Notes under the pieces: model-generated
The model's input: only the letters and a program-made list of their open reading frames with translations
Databases searched by the model: none
What the model was told of the DNA's origin: nothing
Assembly (NCBI GenBank): GCA_006218045.1
Contig: VBWB01000002.1
Span: forward strand, 1-64,000
Length of the DNA stretch: 64,000 nt
Direction of reading: 5' to 3'
From: Stygiobacter sp.
Lineage (GTDB): Bacteria; Pseudomonadota; Alphaproteobacteria; Rhodospirillales; Magnetospirillaceae
In this document: positions 1 through 8,478 of the stretch, one piece after another
How the letters are laid out: each line of letters starts with the position of its first letter
How positions within the stretch are numbered: position 1 is the stretch's first letter
Made by a program: the position numbers and the translations under genes

Positions 1-216
1 GTCTCGCAACTTCAGCTTCCTCGGTTCAGATCGAGTGGGCAACCTCCTGAGACTTCACAGCTAGCGCGCCTTCGGGCAGGACGGCGAAGACCTGGTGGCT
101 TTTCAAGGCAGAAATCGCATCGGCCAGCACGTCAGTTACCCCCGCAACCCGTATCCCCGACAAGGGGGCAGACTGAACCGGCGGCGGTGGGACTCCCTTG
201 ACTTTGGTCAGGCGAT
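1..216. other. Left-edge region without a confident gene
   Basis: No convincing gene was found here. A leftward reading frame ends in TGA at 26-28, but its upstream part runs through the terminator hairpin at 217-252, so I do not call it. On the minus strand an AGGAGG motif lies at 43-48, with no well-spaced ATG or GTG inside the window. A leftward gene may begin just beyond the edge. The FNR-like palindrome at 198-211 could belong to that gene. Confidence 0.4.
198..211. promoter_or_regulatory. FNR/NNR-like palindrome near left edge
   Basis: The sequence is TTGAC-TTTG-GTCAG. It matches the Crp/Fnr-family half-site pattern TTGAC-N4-GTCAA at nine of ten positions. It lies next to the terminator that closes the nirS transcript. 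It would make sense only as an upstream element for a gene to the left of the window. Binding is inferred. Confidence 0.4.
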
Positions 217-252
217 AAAAAACCCCCCGAAGAGACGGGCTCTTCGGGGGGG
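217..252 (-). terminator. Rho-independent terminator after nirS
   Basis: A 12-bp perfect stem pairs CCCCCCGAAGAG (223-234) with CTCTTCGGGGGG (240-251) around the 5-base loop ACGGG. Read leftward, six T residues (217-222 on the plus strand as A) follow directly. This is the standard shape of an intrinsic terminator. It lies about 190 bases downstream of the nirS stop and most likely ends that transcript. Confidence 0.85.
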
Positions 253-307
253 AAGGCGACAAGGAGGGGTTTGGGCTGCGGAAAAACTCTGTTTTTCTCC
301 CTTTGAT

Positions 308-411
308 CCGTCACCCCCGCGAAGGCGGGGGTCCATGCTGGGGCAATATGGCGATCTGATCGCAATATAGTCTGTGCTGAGGCATGGATTCCCGCCTGCG
401 CGGGAATGACG
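308..411. repeat. REP-like dispersed repeat, copy A (paired half-elements)
   Basis: Two short hairpins face each other. The first is ACCCCCGC-GAAG-GCGGGGGT (313-332). The second is ATTCCCGC-CTGC-GCGGGAAT (388-407). Each is flanked by CGTCA or its complement and TCCA or its complement. The same design recurs at 11339-11424 and 20807-20892, also in the spacer just 3' of a gene. I see no coding potential in it. Confidence 0.75.
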
Positions 412-440
412 AAAGGAAAATGGGTGTTTTCCCGCTGCCT

Positions 441-2066
<1,626 letters not shown>

Positions 2067-2159
2067 TTACCTCCACTTGATAATGATCGCTCCGCTCCCC
2101 CCTTTGAGAGCACGGCGTATCGAGTGGGGCCACCTTGGGCGCTTGGTCGGCCAGCGACT

Positions 2160-2173
2160 TTAACCAAAGTCAA
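2160..2173 (-). promoter_or_regulatory. FNR/NNR-like site proximal to nirS
   Basis: The plus-strand sequence is TTAAC-CAAA-GTCAA, one mismatch from TTGAC-N4-GTCAA. Its centre is about 104 bases upstream of the nirS start codon. It sits inside a longer perfect inverted repeat, GACTTT-AACC-AAAGTC, at 2156-2171. It is the best placed of the three boxes to control nirS. Confidence 0.5.
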
Positions 2174-2232
2174 ATAGGCGATCGAAAAGTCACGGGCGGA
2201 CGAACATCAGCATTTGCTGCGTCAAAGCCAAA

Positions 2233-2246
2233 TTGACCAATGTCAC
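2233..2246. promoter_or_regulatory. FNR/NNR-like site, central
   Basis: The sequence is TTGAC-CAAT-GTCAC, one mismatch from the symmetric consensus. It lies about midway between the two divergent genes, so it could serve either or both. Confidence 0.5.
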
Positions 2247-2305
2247 AAAGTCTGACGGGCGGGTCGGGATAGGGTCTGGGCACTGGCCGGGACTTGCGGT
2301 GGCTA

Positions 2306-2319
2306 TTGTCCAACGTCAA
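2306..2319 (+). promoter_or_regulatory. FNR/NNR-like site proximal to nirT
   Basis: The sequence is TTGTC-CAAC-GTCAA, one mismatch from the symmetric consensus. Its centre lies about 80 bases upstream of the nirT ATG. A class II activator position (near -41.5) would put the transcript start around 2354. I could not identify a clear -10 element. Confidence 0.5.
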
Positions 2320-2392
2320 GTCCGGGTCCAGGGGGGCGTGATACAAGCGCCGTAAAATGCCGGAATAAAAGGAGACCCTCGGGGTTAAAGCC

Positions 2393-2992
2393 ATGGCGTC
2401 CACTCAGTCACTGTTCAGCCGGCTGTCCAAAATGAAAATACTGGGGGCGTCCCTGTTGGGGGCGGCGGTTATTTTCATCGGCGGCATCGTCTTCTGGGGC
2501 GCGTTCAATACCGCCATGGAAGCGACCAATACCATGGAGTTCTGCATTTCGTGTCACGAAATGAAGGACAACGTATACCAAGAATACGTGAAGACCATCC
2601 ATTACACCAACCGTTCCGGCGTCCGTGCCGGCTGCCCCGACTGCCATGTGCCCAAGGATTGGGTGCACAAGGTGGCGCGCAAGATCCAGGCCTCCAACGA
2701 GCTGTACCACAAGGTGCTGGGCTCGGTGTCGACGCCGGAGAAATTCGACGCCAAGCGCCTGCAAATGGCCAAGCGCGAATGGGCGCGCATGAAGGGCAGT
2801 GACTCGCGCGAATGCCGCAACTGTCATGCCTTCGACCAGATGAATCCGGACAAGCAGAAGCAGCGGGCACGCAAGCAGCACGAAAATGCGCAGGAAGAGG
2901 GCCAGACCTGCATCGATTGCCACAAGGGCATTGCCCACAAGCCGGTGCATGAAGCTTTGGAAGATGAAGAAGACGCCAAGGGCAAGGAGTAA
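2393..2992 (+). CDS. nirT: NapC/NirT-family tetraheme cytochrome c
   Basis: This membrane-anchored quinol dehydrogenase passes electrons from the quinol pool to periplasmic cytochromes that feed NirS. The 199-residue protein has one N-terminal transmembrane anchor (about residues 17-39). Four CxxCH heme motifs follow, starting at C51, C81, C141 and C173, as in the NapC/NirT family. The tail is rich in charged residues. It starts the rightward nir gene set directly downstream of FNR-like boxes and is five bases from the next cytochrome gene. The order nirS, nirT, nirB recalls Pseudomonas stutzeri, although nirS is here inverted. Confidence 0.93.
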   Translation: MASTQSLFSRLSKMKILGASLLGAAVIFIGGIVFWGAFNTAMEATNTMEFCISCHEMKDNVYQEYVKTIHYTNRSGVRAGCPDCHVPKDWVHKVARKIQASNELYHKVLGSVSTPEKFDAKRLQMAKREWARMKGSDSRECRNCHAFDQMNPDKQKQRARKQHENAQEEGQTCIDCHKGIAHKPVHEALEDEEDAKGKE

Positions 2993-2997
2993 GGACG

Positions 2998-4023
2998 ATG
3001 ATGTATCGGAGCGCGCTGAAAACCCTGAGTGTGGCCGCTTGTGCCCTGACCCTGGGGGCGGGGTCTGCACTGGCCGCCGGCAAGACCATCGACTGGGCCA
3101 AGGTGCCCGAGGCCAAGACGGTTTTGTTCTATCCCGGCCAGACCTCGTATGAATGGATCCAGACCGGCACCGACCATGGCGGCGCCCGTTCGTTCCTGAA
3201 AAAGGGTGACAATTGCGCCGGCTGCCATTCGGAAGAAACGGCGGATATGGGCAAGAAGATGGTGAGCGGGCAAAAGGCCGAGGCCATGCCCATTCCCGGC
3301 AAGCGCGCCTCGGTGCCGCTTTCCATCAAGGCGGCCTATGATGCCGATACGCTTTACATGCGCTTTTCCTTCCCCGCCGGGCCGCACAACGCGGTGCCGT
3401 TCGCTGCCGGCGGCAAGATGGATGCCGACAACGAAATCAAGCTGGCCATGATGTTCGACGGCGGCAAGGTCGACAAGGCGGCGCAATCGGGCTGCTGGGC
3501 CAGTTGCCACAACGACGCCCGCGACATGCCGTCGGCGCCGAAGAAGGAGGCGCTGGGCGCGGCCAAGGGCATCGACACCAGCCACGGCTATGTCACCAAG
3601 TACCTGCCGGAAAGCCGCACCGCCATTTCGTTGAAGGACGAACCGCGCGGCGGCTGGGACAAGGTCAAGCCCCAGGCCGAACTGGACGCCCTGCTCAAGG
3701 ACGGCACCTTCCTGGACCTCGCCCGCTTCAAGAGCGGTAAGGGCGGCGTGTCCGAGGACGGTTACATCCTGGCCGAGCGCGTGCTCAAGGAAAATGCCGG
3801 GGCCAGCTTCGCCGGCAAGAAAGAGGGGGATCAGTGGGTGGTTACCATGACCCGCAAGCTGAAATCGGGCCAGCCCGGCGATGTCGCCCTGGAAGACGGC
3901 AAGGCCTATACGGTCGGCTTCGCCGTGCATGACGACTTCACTGCCGGCCGCTTCCATCACGTCTCCGTCGACATGCGCCTGGGCCTGGGGGCCGAGGCCG
4001 AGATCAAGGCGGTCAAGCAGTAA
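2998..4023 (+). CDS. nirB: Periplasmic cytochrome c-552 (P. stutzeri NirB type)
   Basis: This is a probable periplasmic electron carrier in nitrite reduction. The 341-residue protein has a signal peptide (cleavage near ALA-AG, residue 27). It carries one standard heme motif, CAGCH (C73, C76, H77). A second site reads C-W-A-S-C-H (C166, C170, H171), with three residues between the cysteines instead of two. The C-terminal part resembles the heme-binding domain related to the ethylbenzene dehydrogenase gamma subunit. It follows nirT by five bases and precedes a long inverted repeat. The name follows the P. stutzeri nirSTB order. It is not the assimilatory siroheme nitrite reductase NirB. The family call is good and the exact role is inferred. 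Confidence 0.78.
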   Translation: MMYRSALKTLSVAACALTLGAGSALAAGKTIDWAKVPEAKTVLFYPGQTSYEWIQTGTDHGGARSFLKKGDNCAGCHSEETADMGKKMVSGQKAEAMPIPGKRASVPLSIKAAYDADTLYMRFSFPAGPHNAVPFAAGGKMDADNEIKLAMMFDGGKVDKAAQSGCWASCHNDARDMPSAPKKEALGAAKGIDTSHGYVTKYLPESRTAISLKDEPRGGWDKVKPQAELDALLKDGTFLDLARFKSGKGGVSEDGYILAERVLKENAGASFAGKKEGDQWVVTMTRKLKSGQPGDVALEDGKAYTVGFAVHDDFTAGRFHHVSVDMRLGLGAEAEIKAVKQ

Positions 4024-4122
4024 GGTGAAGCATATTCCGTCATGCCCGCCTTGGGGGATGTGAGTTCCAGTTCAGAGAAGAGCTCCACCGAAGACGGAAT
4101 TTCCTGGATAAGCAGATTGGGG

Positions 4123-4197
4123 GACACGAATGAACACAAATAAACACGAATAAAATAATCTCACTAAACTTCGTGTTCATTTGTGTTCATTCGTGTC
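4123..4197. repeat. Long near-perfect inverted repeat between nirB and nirE
   Basis: Two 28-base arms (4123-4150 and 4170-4197) are complementary except at one position and flank a 19-base AT-rich loop. Each arm is built from short related units of the type GAACACGAAT. The surrounding spacer (4024-4269) is otherwise non-coding. A second perfect inverted repeat, CTTGGAAGT with ACTTCCAAG, lies at 4205-4232. RNA from either strand would fold into a very stable hairpin that could end transcription, stabilise the upstream nirTB message, or both. Confidence 0.85.
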
Positions 4198-4269
4198 GCC
4201 TTTTCTTGGAAGTCTAACTCACAACTTCCAAGGTGGACATGACGGCAATTTTCCATGGGGGAGCAGGTC

Positions 4270-5031
4270 ATGACGGGCAAAATCTATCTGGTGGGCGCCG
4301 GCCCCGGCGACCCGGAATTGCTGACCCTGAAGGCGGCGCGCCTGATCGCCGCCGCCCATGTGGCGGTGTTCGACCGGCTGGTCGCCGATGCCGTGCTGGA
4401 CCTGCTGCCGCCCGCCTGCCTGCGCATCGATGTGGGCAAGGAAACCGGGCGCCATTCGGTGCCGCAGGCGGAAATCAACGCCATCCTGGTCCGCCTGGGG
4501 CAGGCCGGCCACCGGGTGGTGCGGTTGAAGGGCGGCGACCCCTATATTTTCGGTCGTGGCGGCGAGGAGGCCGAGGCGCTGGCTGCCTCCGGCATCGCCT
4601 TCGAGGTGGTGCCCGGCATCACCGCTGCCGCCGGCTGCGCGGCATCCGCCGGTATTCCGCTGACCCATCGCGGTGTCGCCCAAGGGCTGCGCCTGCTGAC
4701 CGGGCATCGCCAGGACGACGGCGATCTTGATTTCGATTGGTACCGGCTGGCCGACCCCACCTGCACCTTGGTGGTGTATATGGGGGTGGCAAGCGCGGAG
4801 CGTCTCGCCGGGGGTCTCCGGGGCGCGGGGCTTCCCGGCGAGACGCCCGTCGCCATCATCGAGCGGGGCACCACGCCGGACCAGCGCACCTTCTTTTCCC
4901 GTCTCGACCGTCTGGCCGCCGACATGGCCCGCTGGCAGCCCAAGCCGCCGGCGCTGCTGATCATCGGGCGCGTCGTCGATCACGCCTTGGTGCCGCATAT
5001 GGATGTGATCGGGCGCGAGGCGGCGCAATGA
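4270..5031 (+). CDS. nirE: Uroporphyrinogen-III C-methyltransferase NirE
   Basis: This cytoplasmic enzyme adds two SAM-derived methyl groups to uroporphyrinogen III to give precorrin-2, the first committed step to heme d1. The 253-residue protein shows the SUMT signatures VGAGPGDPELLT at the N-terminus, GGDPYIFGRGGEE in the middle and a glycine-rich MGVAS segment. I chose the ATG at 4270 because GGGGGAG sits six bases before it. An in-frame ATG at 4255 is possible. It overlaps the next gene by ATGA and opens the heme d1 block. A CobA/CysG-type function for siroheme or cobalamin is biochemically the same reaction. Confidence 0.92.
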   Translation: MTGKIYLVGAGPGDPELLTLKAARLIAAAHVAVFDRLVADAVLDLLPPACLRIDVGKETGRHSVPQAEINAILVRLGQAGHRVVRLKGGDPYIFGRGGEEAEALAASGIAFEVVPGITAAAGCAASAGIPLTHRGVAQGLRLLTGHRQDDGDLDFDWYRLADPTCTLVVYMGVASAERLAGGLRGAGLPGETPVAIIERGTTPDQRTFFSRLDRLAADMARWQPKPPALLIIGRVVDHALVPHMDVIGREAAQ

Positions 5032-5390
5032 TACCGGCGAACGCTCGAACTGACCTTCACAAGACTCGTTCGCCGGTATTCAGCCGCCAGCTCTCCCTAT
5101 TGCTGGTGCTGGTCACTGCCCCGGTGGGCGCGGCGGAGCCCAGCCCCGAGCGACAAAAGCAATTGGGCAATCTGCTGGTCCAGGATTGCGGCTCGTGCCA
5201 CGGCATGACCATGAAGGGTGGCTTGGGCTCGCCCTTGCTGCCGGCCTTGATGCGCGATCTGGGCGACGAAGCCCTGGTCGCCACCATCCTCGATGGCCGT
5301 CCCGGCACCCCCATGCCGCCGTGGAAACTGATCCTGTCCGAGGCCGACGCCCGTTGGCTGGTTCGCCGTCTGAAGGGGGAAAACCGATGA
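5028..5390 (+). CDS. nirC: Cytochrome c55x NirC
   Basis: This small monoheme periplasmic cytochrome c is known from other denitrifiers as an electron donor to NirS and as a partner in heme d1 maturation. The 120-residue protein has an N-terminal signal segment (about residues 19-36, ending APVGAAE). It carries heme motif CGSCH (C54, C57, H58), and M96 in GTPMPPW is the probable distal ligand. The start overlaps the nirE stop and the end overlaps the nirF start, both as ATGA, so translational coupling is likely. Confidence 0.93.
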   Translation: MIPANARTDLHKTRSPVFSRQLSLLLVLVTAPVGAAEPSPERQKQLGNLLVQDCGSCHGMTMKGGLGSPLLPALMRDLGDEALVATILDGRPGTPMPPWKLILSEADARWLVRRLKGENR

Positions 5391-6550
5391 AACGCTTGCT
5401 GTGCGCTGGCCTGATGCTGGGCTTGGCCGCCTGTGCCCCCAACTGGCGCGCCACCGGTGATCTGGGGCTGGTGGTGGAACGCGCCGATGGCCGCCTGCAA
5501 ATGGTGGAAACCACCCATTCCACCCGTTTGGCGCAAATTTCCGGCCTGGGCGATCTGTCGCATGCGTCCCTGGTGTTTTCCCGCGATGAACGCTTCGCCT
5601 TTGTTTTCGGCCGTGATGGCGGATTGACCAAGGTGGACATGCTGCAAGCCCGTATCGTCAAGCGCGTGCTGCAAGCGGGCAATTCCATCGGCGGCGCCAT
5701 TTCCCAGGATGGTTCCTTGGTGGCGGTGGCCAATTACACCCCCGGCGGCGTCAAGGTGTTCGATACCGATACGTTGGACCTGGTGGCCGATATCCCGGCC
5801 ATGGGCGCCGATGGCACCGCCTCGAAGGTGGTGGGGCTGGAAGACGCGCCCGGCAACGTCTTCGCCTTTTCCCTGTATGAAGCCGGCGAGATTTGGCTGC
5901 TCGACATCAAGGATCGGACCAGGCCGTCCGTGCGCAAATTCGCCGATATCGGCAAGCAGCCCTATGACGCCCTGATCACCGAGGATGGCCGCTATTATCT
6001 CGCAGGCCTGTTCGGCGAGGACGGCATCGCCATGCTCGATTTGTGGAACCCGGACAAGGGCGTGCGCCGTATCCTCGACCATTACGGTCGCGGGCAAGAG
6101 GCTTTGCCGGTCTACAAGATGCCGCATCTGGAAGGCTGGGCGGCGTCGGGCAATCTGGCCTTTCTGCCGGCCATCGGTCGGCACGAGGTGCTGGTGGTCG
6201 ACATGACCAATTGGCGCGAGGTGGGCCGTATCCAGGTTGCCGGCCAACCGGTCTTCGCCATGCTGCAACCGGGCGGGCGGCGGCTGTGGGTCAATTTCGC
6301 CCTGCCCGATAACGGCAAGGTGCAGGTGATCGACGTCCCCTCGTTGAACGTGCTCAAAACCATCGAGCCGGGCCAGGGCATCCTGCACATGGAATTCACC
6401 CCCAGGGGCGAGCGGGTGTGGCTGTCGGCCCGCGATTCGGATCAGGTCAGCGTCTGGGATACGGCCAGCATCACCAAGGTGGCGGAGTTGCCGGCGATGA
6501 AGCCGTCGGGGATTTTCTTCACCGCCCGCGCCCATCGCATGGGGTTGTGA
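5387..6550 (+). CDS. nirF: Heme d1 biosynthesis lipoprotein NirF
   Basis: NirF is a periplasmic protein of the propeller family related to the d1 domain of NirS. Recent work on the family assigns it to a late dehydrogenation step in heme d1 formation. The 387-residue protein begins with a lipoprotein signal whose lipobox is LAAC (C16). It should therefore be tethered to a membrane facing the periplasm. No CxxCH motif is present. The rest shows repeated beta-propeller blades such as VFSRDERFAFVFGRDG. It overlaps nirC by ATGA and is one base from nirD. Confidence 0.94.
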   Translation: MKRLLCAGLMLGLAACAPNWRATGDLGLVVERADGRLQMVETTHSTRLAQISGLGDLSHASLVFSRDERFAFVFGRDGGLTKVDMLQARIVKRVLQAGNSIGGAISQDGSLVAVANYTPGGVKVFDTDTLDLVADIPAMGADGTASKVVGLEDAPGNVFAFSLYEAGEIWLLDIKDRTRPSVRKFADIGKQPYDALITEDGRYYLAGLFGEDGIAMLDLWNPDKGVRRILDHYGRGQEALPVYKMPHLEGWAASGNLAFLPAIGRHEVLVVDMTNWREVGRIQVAGQPVFAMLQPGGRRLWVNFALPDNGKVQVIDVPSLNVLKTIEPGQGILHMEFTPRGERVWLSARDSDQVSVWDTASITKVAELPAMKPSGIFFTARAHRMGL

Positions 6551-6551
6551 C

Positions 6552-7001
6552 ATGGATGCCATCGACCGCCGCCTGCTGGACGACTATCAGCACGATCTGC
6601 CGCTTTCCTCCGATCCGTTCAATGAGATCGGCGAACATCTGGGCATTTCCGCCGACGAGGTGATCGCCCGGCTGCACCACCTGCGCCAGGGCGGCGCCGT
6701 CAGCCGGGTCGGCGCCGTGGTCAAGCCGGGCACCGCCGGGGCGTCGACCCTGGCGGCCATGGCGGTGCCGCCGGTATGGCTGGAGCGCGTCGCCGCGTTG
6801 GTCTCCGGCTATGCCGAGGTCAACCATAATTACCAGCGCGAGCACCGCCTCAATCTGTGGTTTGTGGTAGCCGCCGTCAACCGCGAGGCGGTGGGCATGG
6901 TGCTGGACGACATCTCGCGTCGCACTGGGCTCGAAGTTCTCGACCTGCCCATGCAGCAGGATTTTCACATCGATCTGGGGTTCGGATTGCAATGGACGTG
7001 A
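6552..7001 (+). CDS. nirD: Siroheme decarboxylase subunit NirD
   Basis: NirD is one of four AsnC/Lrp-like proteins that together decarboxylate siroheme to didecarboxysiroheme. The 149-residue protein has an N-terminal helix-turn-helix-like segment (about residues 5-55) and an AsnC-type ligand domain. Its signature is HNYQR-E-H-R-L-NLWFV starting at H92. It shares this D/G-type signature with NirG and differs from NirL and NirH, which carry a CYxRPR motif. The 3' end overlaps nirL by ten bases. Despite its fold it is not expected to bind DNA. Confidence 0.92.
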   Translation: MDAIDRRLLDDYQHDLPLSSDPFNEIGEHLGISADEVIARLHHLRQGGAVSRVGAVVKPGTAGASTLAAMAVPPVWLERVAALVSGYAEVNHNYQREHRLNLWFVVAAVNREAVGMVLDDISRRTGLEVLDLPMQQDFHIDLGFGLQWT

Positions 7002-7489
7002 GCGCACGCGACCTGGATGTGCTGGCGGCCCTGGGCGACGGCCTGCCGCTGTGCCGTCACCCCTATGCTGAACTGGGGGCGGGCATCGGCATGGACGAGG
7101 GCGAAATCATCGACCGCCTGACCCGCTTGCGCCAAGCGGGGGTGATCCGCCGTTTCGGCATCATCGTTCGCCATCATGAATTGGGCTATCGCGCCAATGC
7201 CATGGTGGTGTGGGACGTCCCCGACGATCAGGTCGCCGAGATCGGCCAAAGGCTGGGCCGCTGCCCGGAAGTGACATTGTGCTATCGCCGTCCGCGCCGT
7301 TTGCCCGACTGGCCCTATAATCTGTTCACCATGATCCACGGCAAGGACCGGCCAGCGGTGGAAGCGGCCATCGCCTTGATGGCCGGGCGCGAAGGGGTGG
7401 GGCATCTGCCGCACCAGCCTTTGTTCTCCCTGCGCCGCTTCAAGCAATGCGGCGCCCGCTATGGTCAGCCCAGGCAGGCGGCGGAATGA
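6992..7489 (+). CDS. nirL: Siroheme decarboxylase subunit NirL
   Basis: This is the second AsnC-like subunit of siroheme decarboxylase, 165 residues long. Its N-terminal half resembles a winged helix, and the second half carries the L/H-type signature CYRRPR-RLPDWPYNLF followed by TMIHG. That contrasts with the HNYQR signature of NirD. The start ATG at 6992 lies inside the nirD coding region, and the stop overlaps the nirG start as ATGA. In characterised systems NirD and NirL form a complex, which fits their tight coupling here. Confidence 0.92.
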   Translation: MDVSARDLDVLAALGDGLPLCRHPYAELGAGIGMDEGEIIDRLTRLRQAGVIRRFGIIVRHHELGYRANAMVVWDVPDDQVAEIGQRLGRCPEVTLCYRRPRRLPDWPYNLFTMIHGKDRPAVEAAIALMAGREGVGHLPHQPLFSLRRFKQCGARYGQPRQAAE

Positions 7490-7932
7490 TGGACGACACC
7501 GACCGCGCCATCATCAATGCCCTGCAAGGCGGCTTTCCCATCAGCGAAACCCCGTTCGCCGAGGCCGGCCTTGCCTTGGGCCTGAGCGAGGACGAGTTGA
7601 TCAGCCGCATCGCCGCCCTGCGGCAATCAGGGGTGTTGTCGCGCTTCGGCCCGCTTTACAACGCCGACCGTTTCGGCGGCCATAACACCCTGGTGGCCAT
7701 GGCGGTGCCGGTGGATCGCTTCGATCAGGTGGCGGCGCAGGTCAACGCCTTCGCCGAAGTGGCGCATAATTACCAGCGCGACCACCATTTCAACATGTGG
7801 TTCGTGGTCGCCGCCGACAGCCGCGCGCGGGTGGAACAGGTCTTGACCGAAGTCCAGGCCATGACCGGATTGCCGGTGCACGATATGCCCAAGCTCACCG
7901 AGTTCCATATCGGCCTGAAGTTCGAGGCATGA
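7486..7932 (+). CDS. nirG: Siroheme decarboxylase subunit NirG
   Basis: This is the third AsnC-like subunit, 148 residues, closely similar to NirD. It shows the D/G-type signature HNYQRDHHFNMWFVV. Two adjacent ATG codons (7486 and 7489) could serve as start. I chose the first because it overlaps the nirL stop as ATGA. The stop overlaps nirH in the same way. Some organisms have fused or single DL proteins; here the full set of four separate subunits is kept. Confidence 0.91.
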   Translation: MMDDTDRAIINALQGGFPISETPFAEAGLALGLSEDELISRIAALRQSGVLSRFGPLYNADRFGGHNTLVAMAVPVDRFDQVAAQVNAFAEVAHNYQRDHHFNMWFVVAADSRARVEQVLTEVQAMTGLPVHDMPKLTEFHIGLKFEA

Positions 7933-8468
7933 CCCAGCACCTGGATTCCATCGATAGCGCCATCACCGTCGATTCCATCGATAGCGCCATCACCGTCGAT
8001 TCCATCGACCGGGCCATCATCGTCGCCACCCAGGACGGCCTGCCGCTGGTGGCGCGGCCCTATGACGCGGTGGCCGAACAGGTGGGAATATCGGCGGTCG
8101 AGGTCAGGGCGCGCATGCGGGCCATGGTCGAGGCCGGCAGCATCCGCCGCATCGGCGTGGTGCCCAATCATTACGCCCTGGGCTATGGCTGGAACGGCAT
8201 GAGCGTGTGGGACGTGGCCGATGACGACGTGATGGCGGCGGGGGCGGCGATGACCGCCTTGGGCTTCATCAGTCATTGCTATCAGCGTCCGCGCTTGCCG
8301 CCGCACTGGCCCTACAATTTGTTCGCCATGGTCCACGCCCGCGATCATGGCGCGGCGCAAGTGCTGGTCGAGCGTATCGCCCTGGCCCTGGGCGGCATGA
8401 ACCGGGGCCACCGGGTGCTGTATTCCACCCGCATCCTGAAAAAGACCGGCCTGCGGCTGACCGGTTGA
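7929..8468 (+). CDS. nirH: Siroheme decarboxylase subunit NirH with N-terminal repeat
   Basis: This is the fourth AsnC-like subunit, 179 residues, with the L/H-type signature CYQRPR-LPPHWPYNLF. The N-terminus is unusual. A 27-base unit is tandemly duplicated at 7944-7970 and 7971-7997 and followed by a partial third copy. Residues 6-14 and 15-23 both read DSIDSAITV, before DSIDRAIIVATQ begins the normal domain. The duplication keeps the frame and simply lengthens the N-terminus by about 18 residues. It starts with an ATGA overlap on nirG. Confidence 0.9.
   Translation: MTQHLDSIDSAITVDSIDSAITVDSIDRAIIVATQDGLPLVARPYDAVAEQVGISAVEVRARMRAMVEAGSIRRIGVVPNHYALGYGWNGMSVWDVADDDVMAAGAAMTALGFISHCYQRPRLPPHWPYNLFAMVHARDHGAAQVLVERIALALGGMNRGHRVLYSTRILKKTGLRLTG
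7944..8015 (+). repeat. 27-bp in-frame tandem repeat in nirH
   Basis: Two identical 27-base units (7944-7970 and 7971-7997) are followed by 18 bases that begin like a third copy before diverging. The unit encodes DSIDSAITV. Perfect identity of the two copies at the DNA level points to a recent slippage or duplication. Confidence 0.95.
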
Positions 8469-8478
8469 AGAGGTCATC

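Noticed and set aside
26-262. Leftward reading frame of 78 codons at the left edge
   Set aside because: Its N-terminal part is a translation of the nirS terminator hairpin and it has no family resemblance or good start.
4024-4269. Riboswitch upstream of nirE
   Set aside because: The long inverted repeat dominates the spacer and no cobalamin box or other conserved aptamer core was seen.
6552-8468. Four AsnC/Lrp-like proteins as transcription factors
   Set aside because: In the nir context, and with the HNYQR and CYxRPR signatures, they are siroheme decarboxylase subunits. The helix-turn-helix-like part is a relic of the fold.
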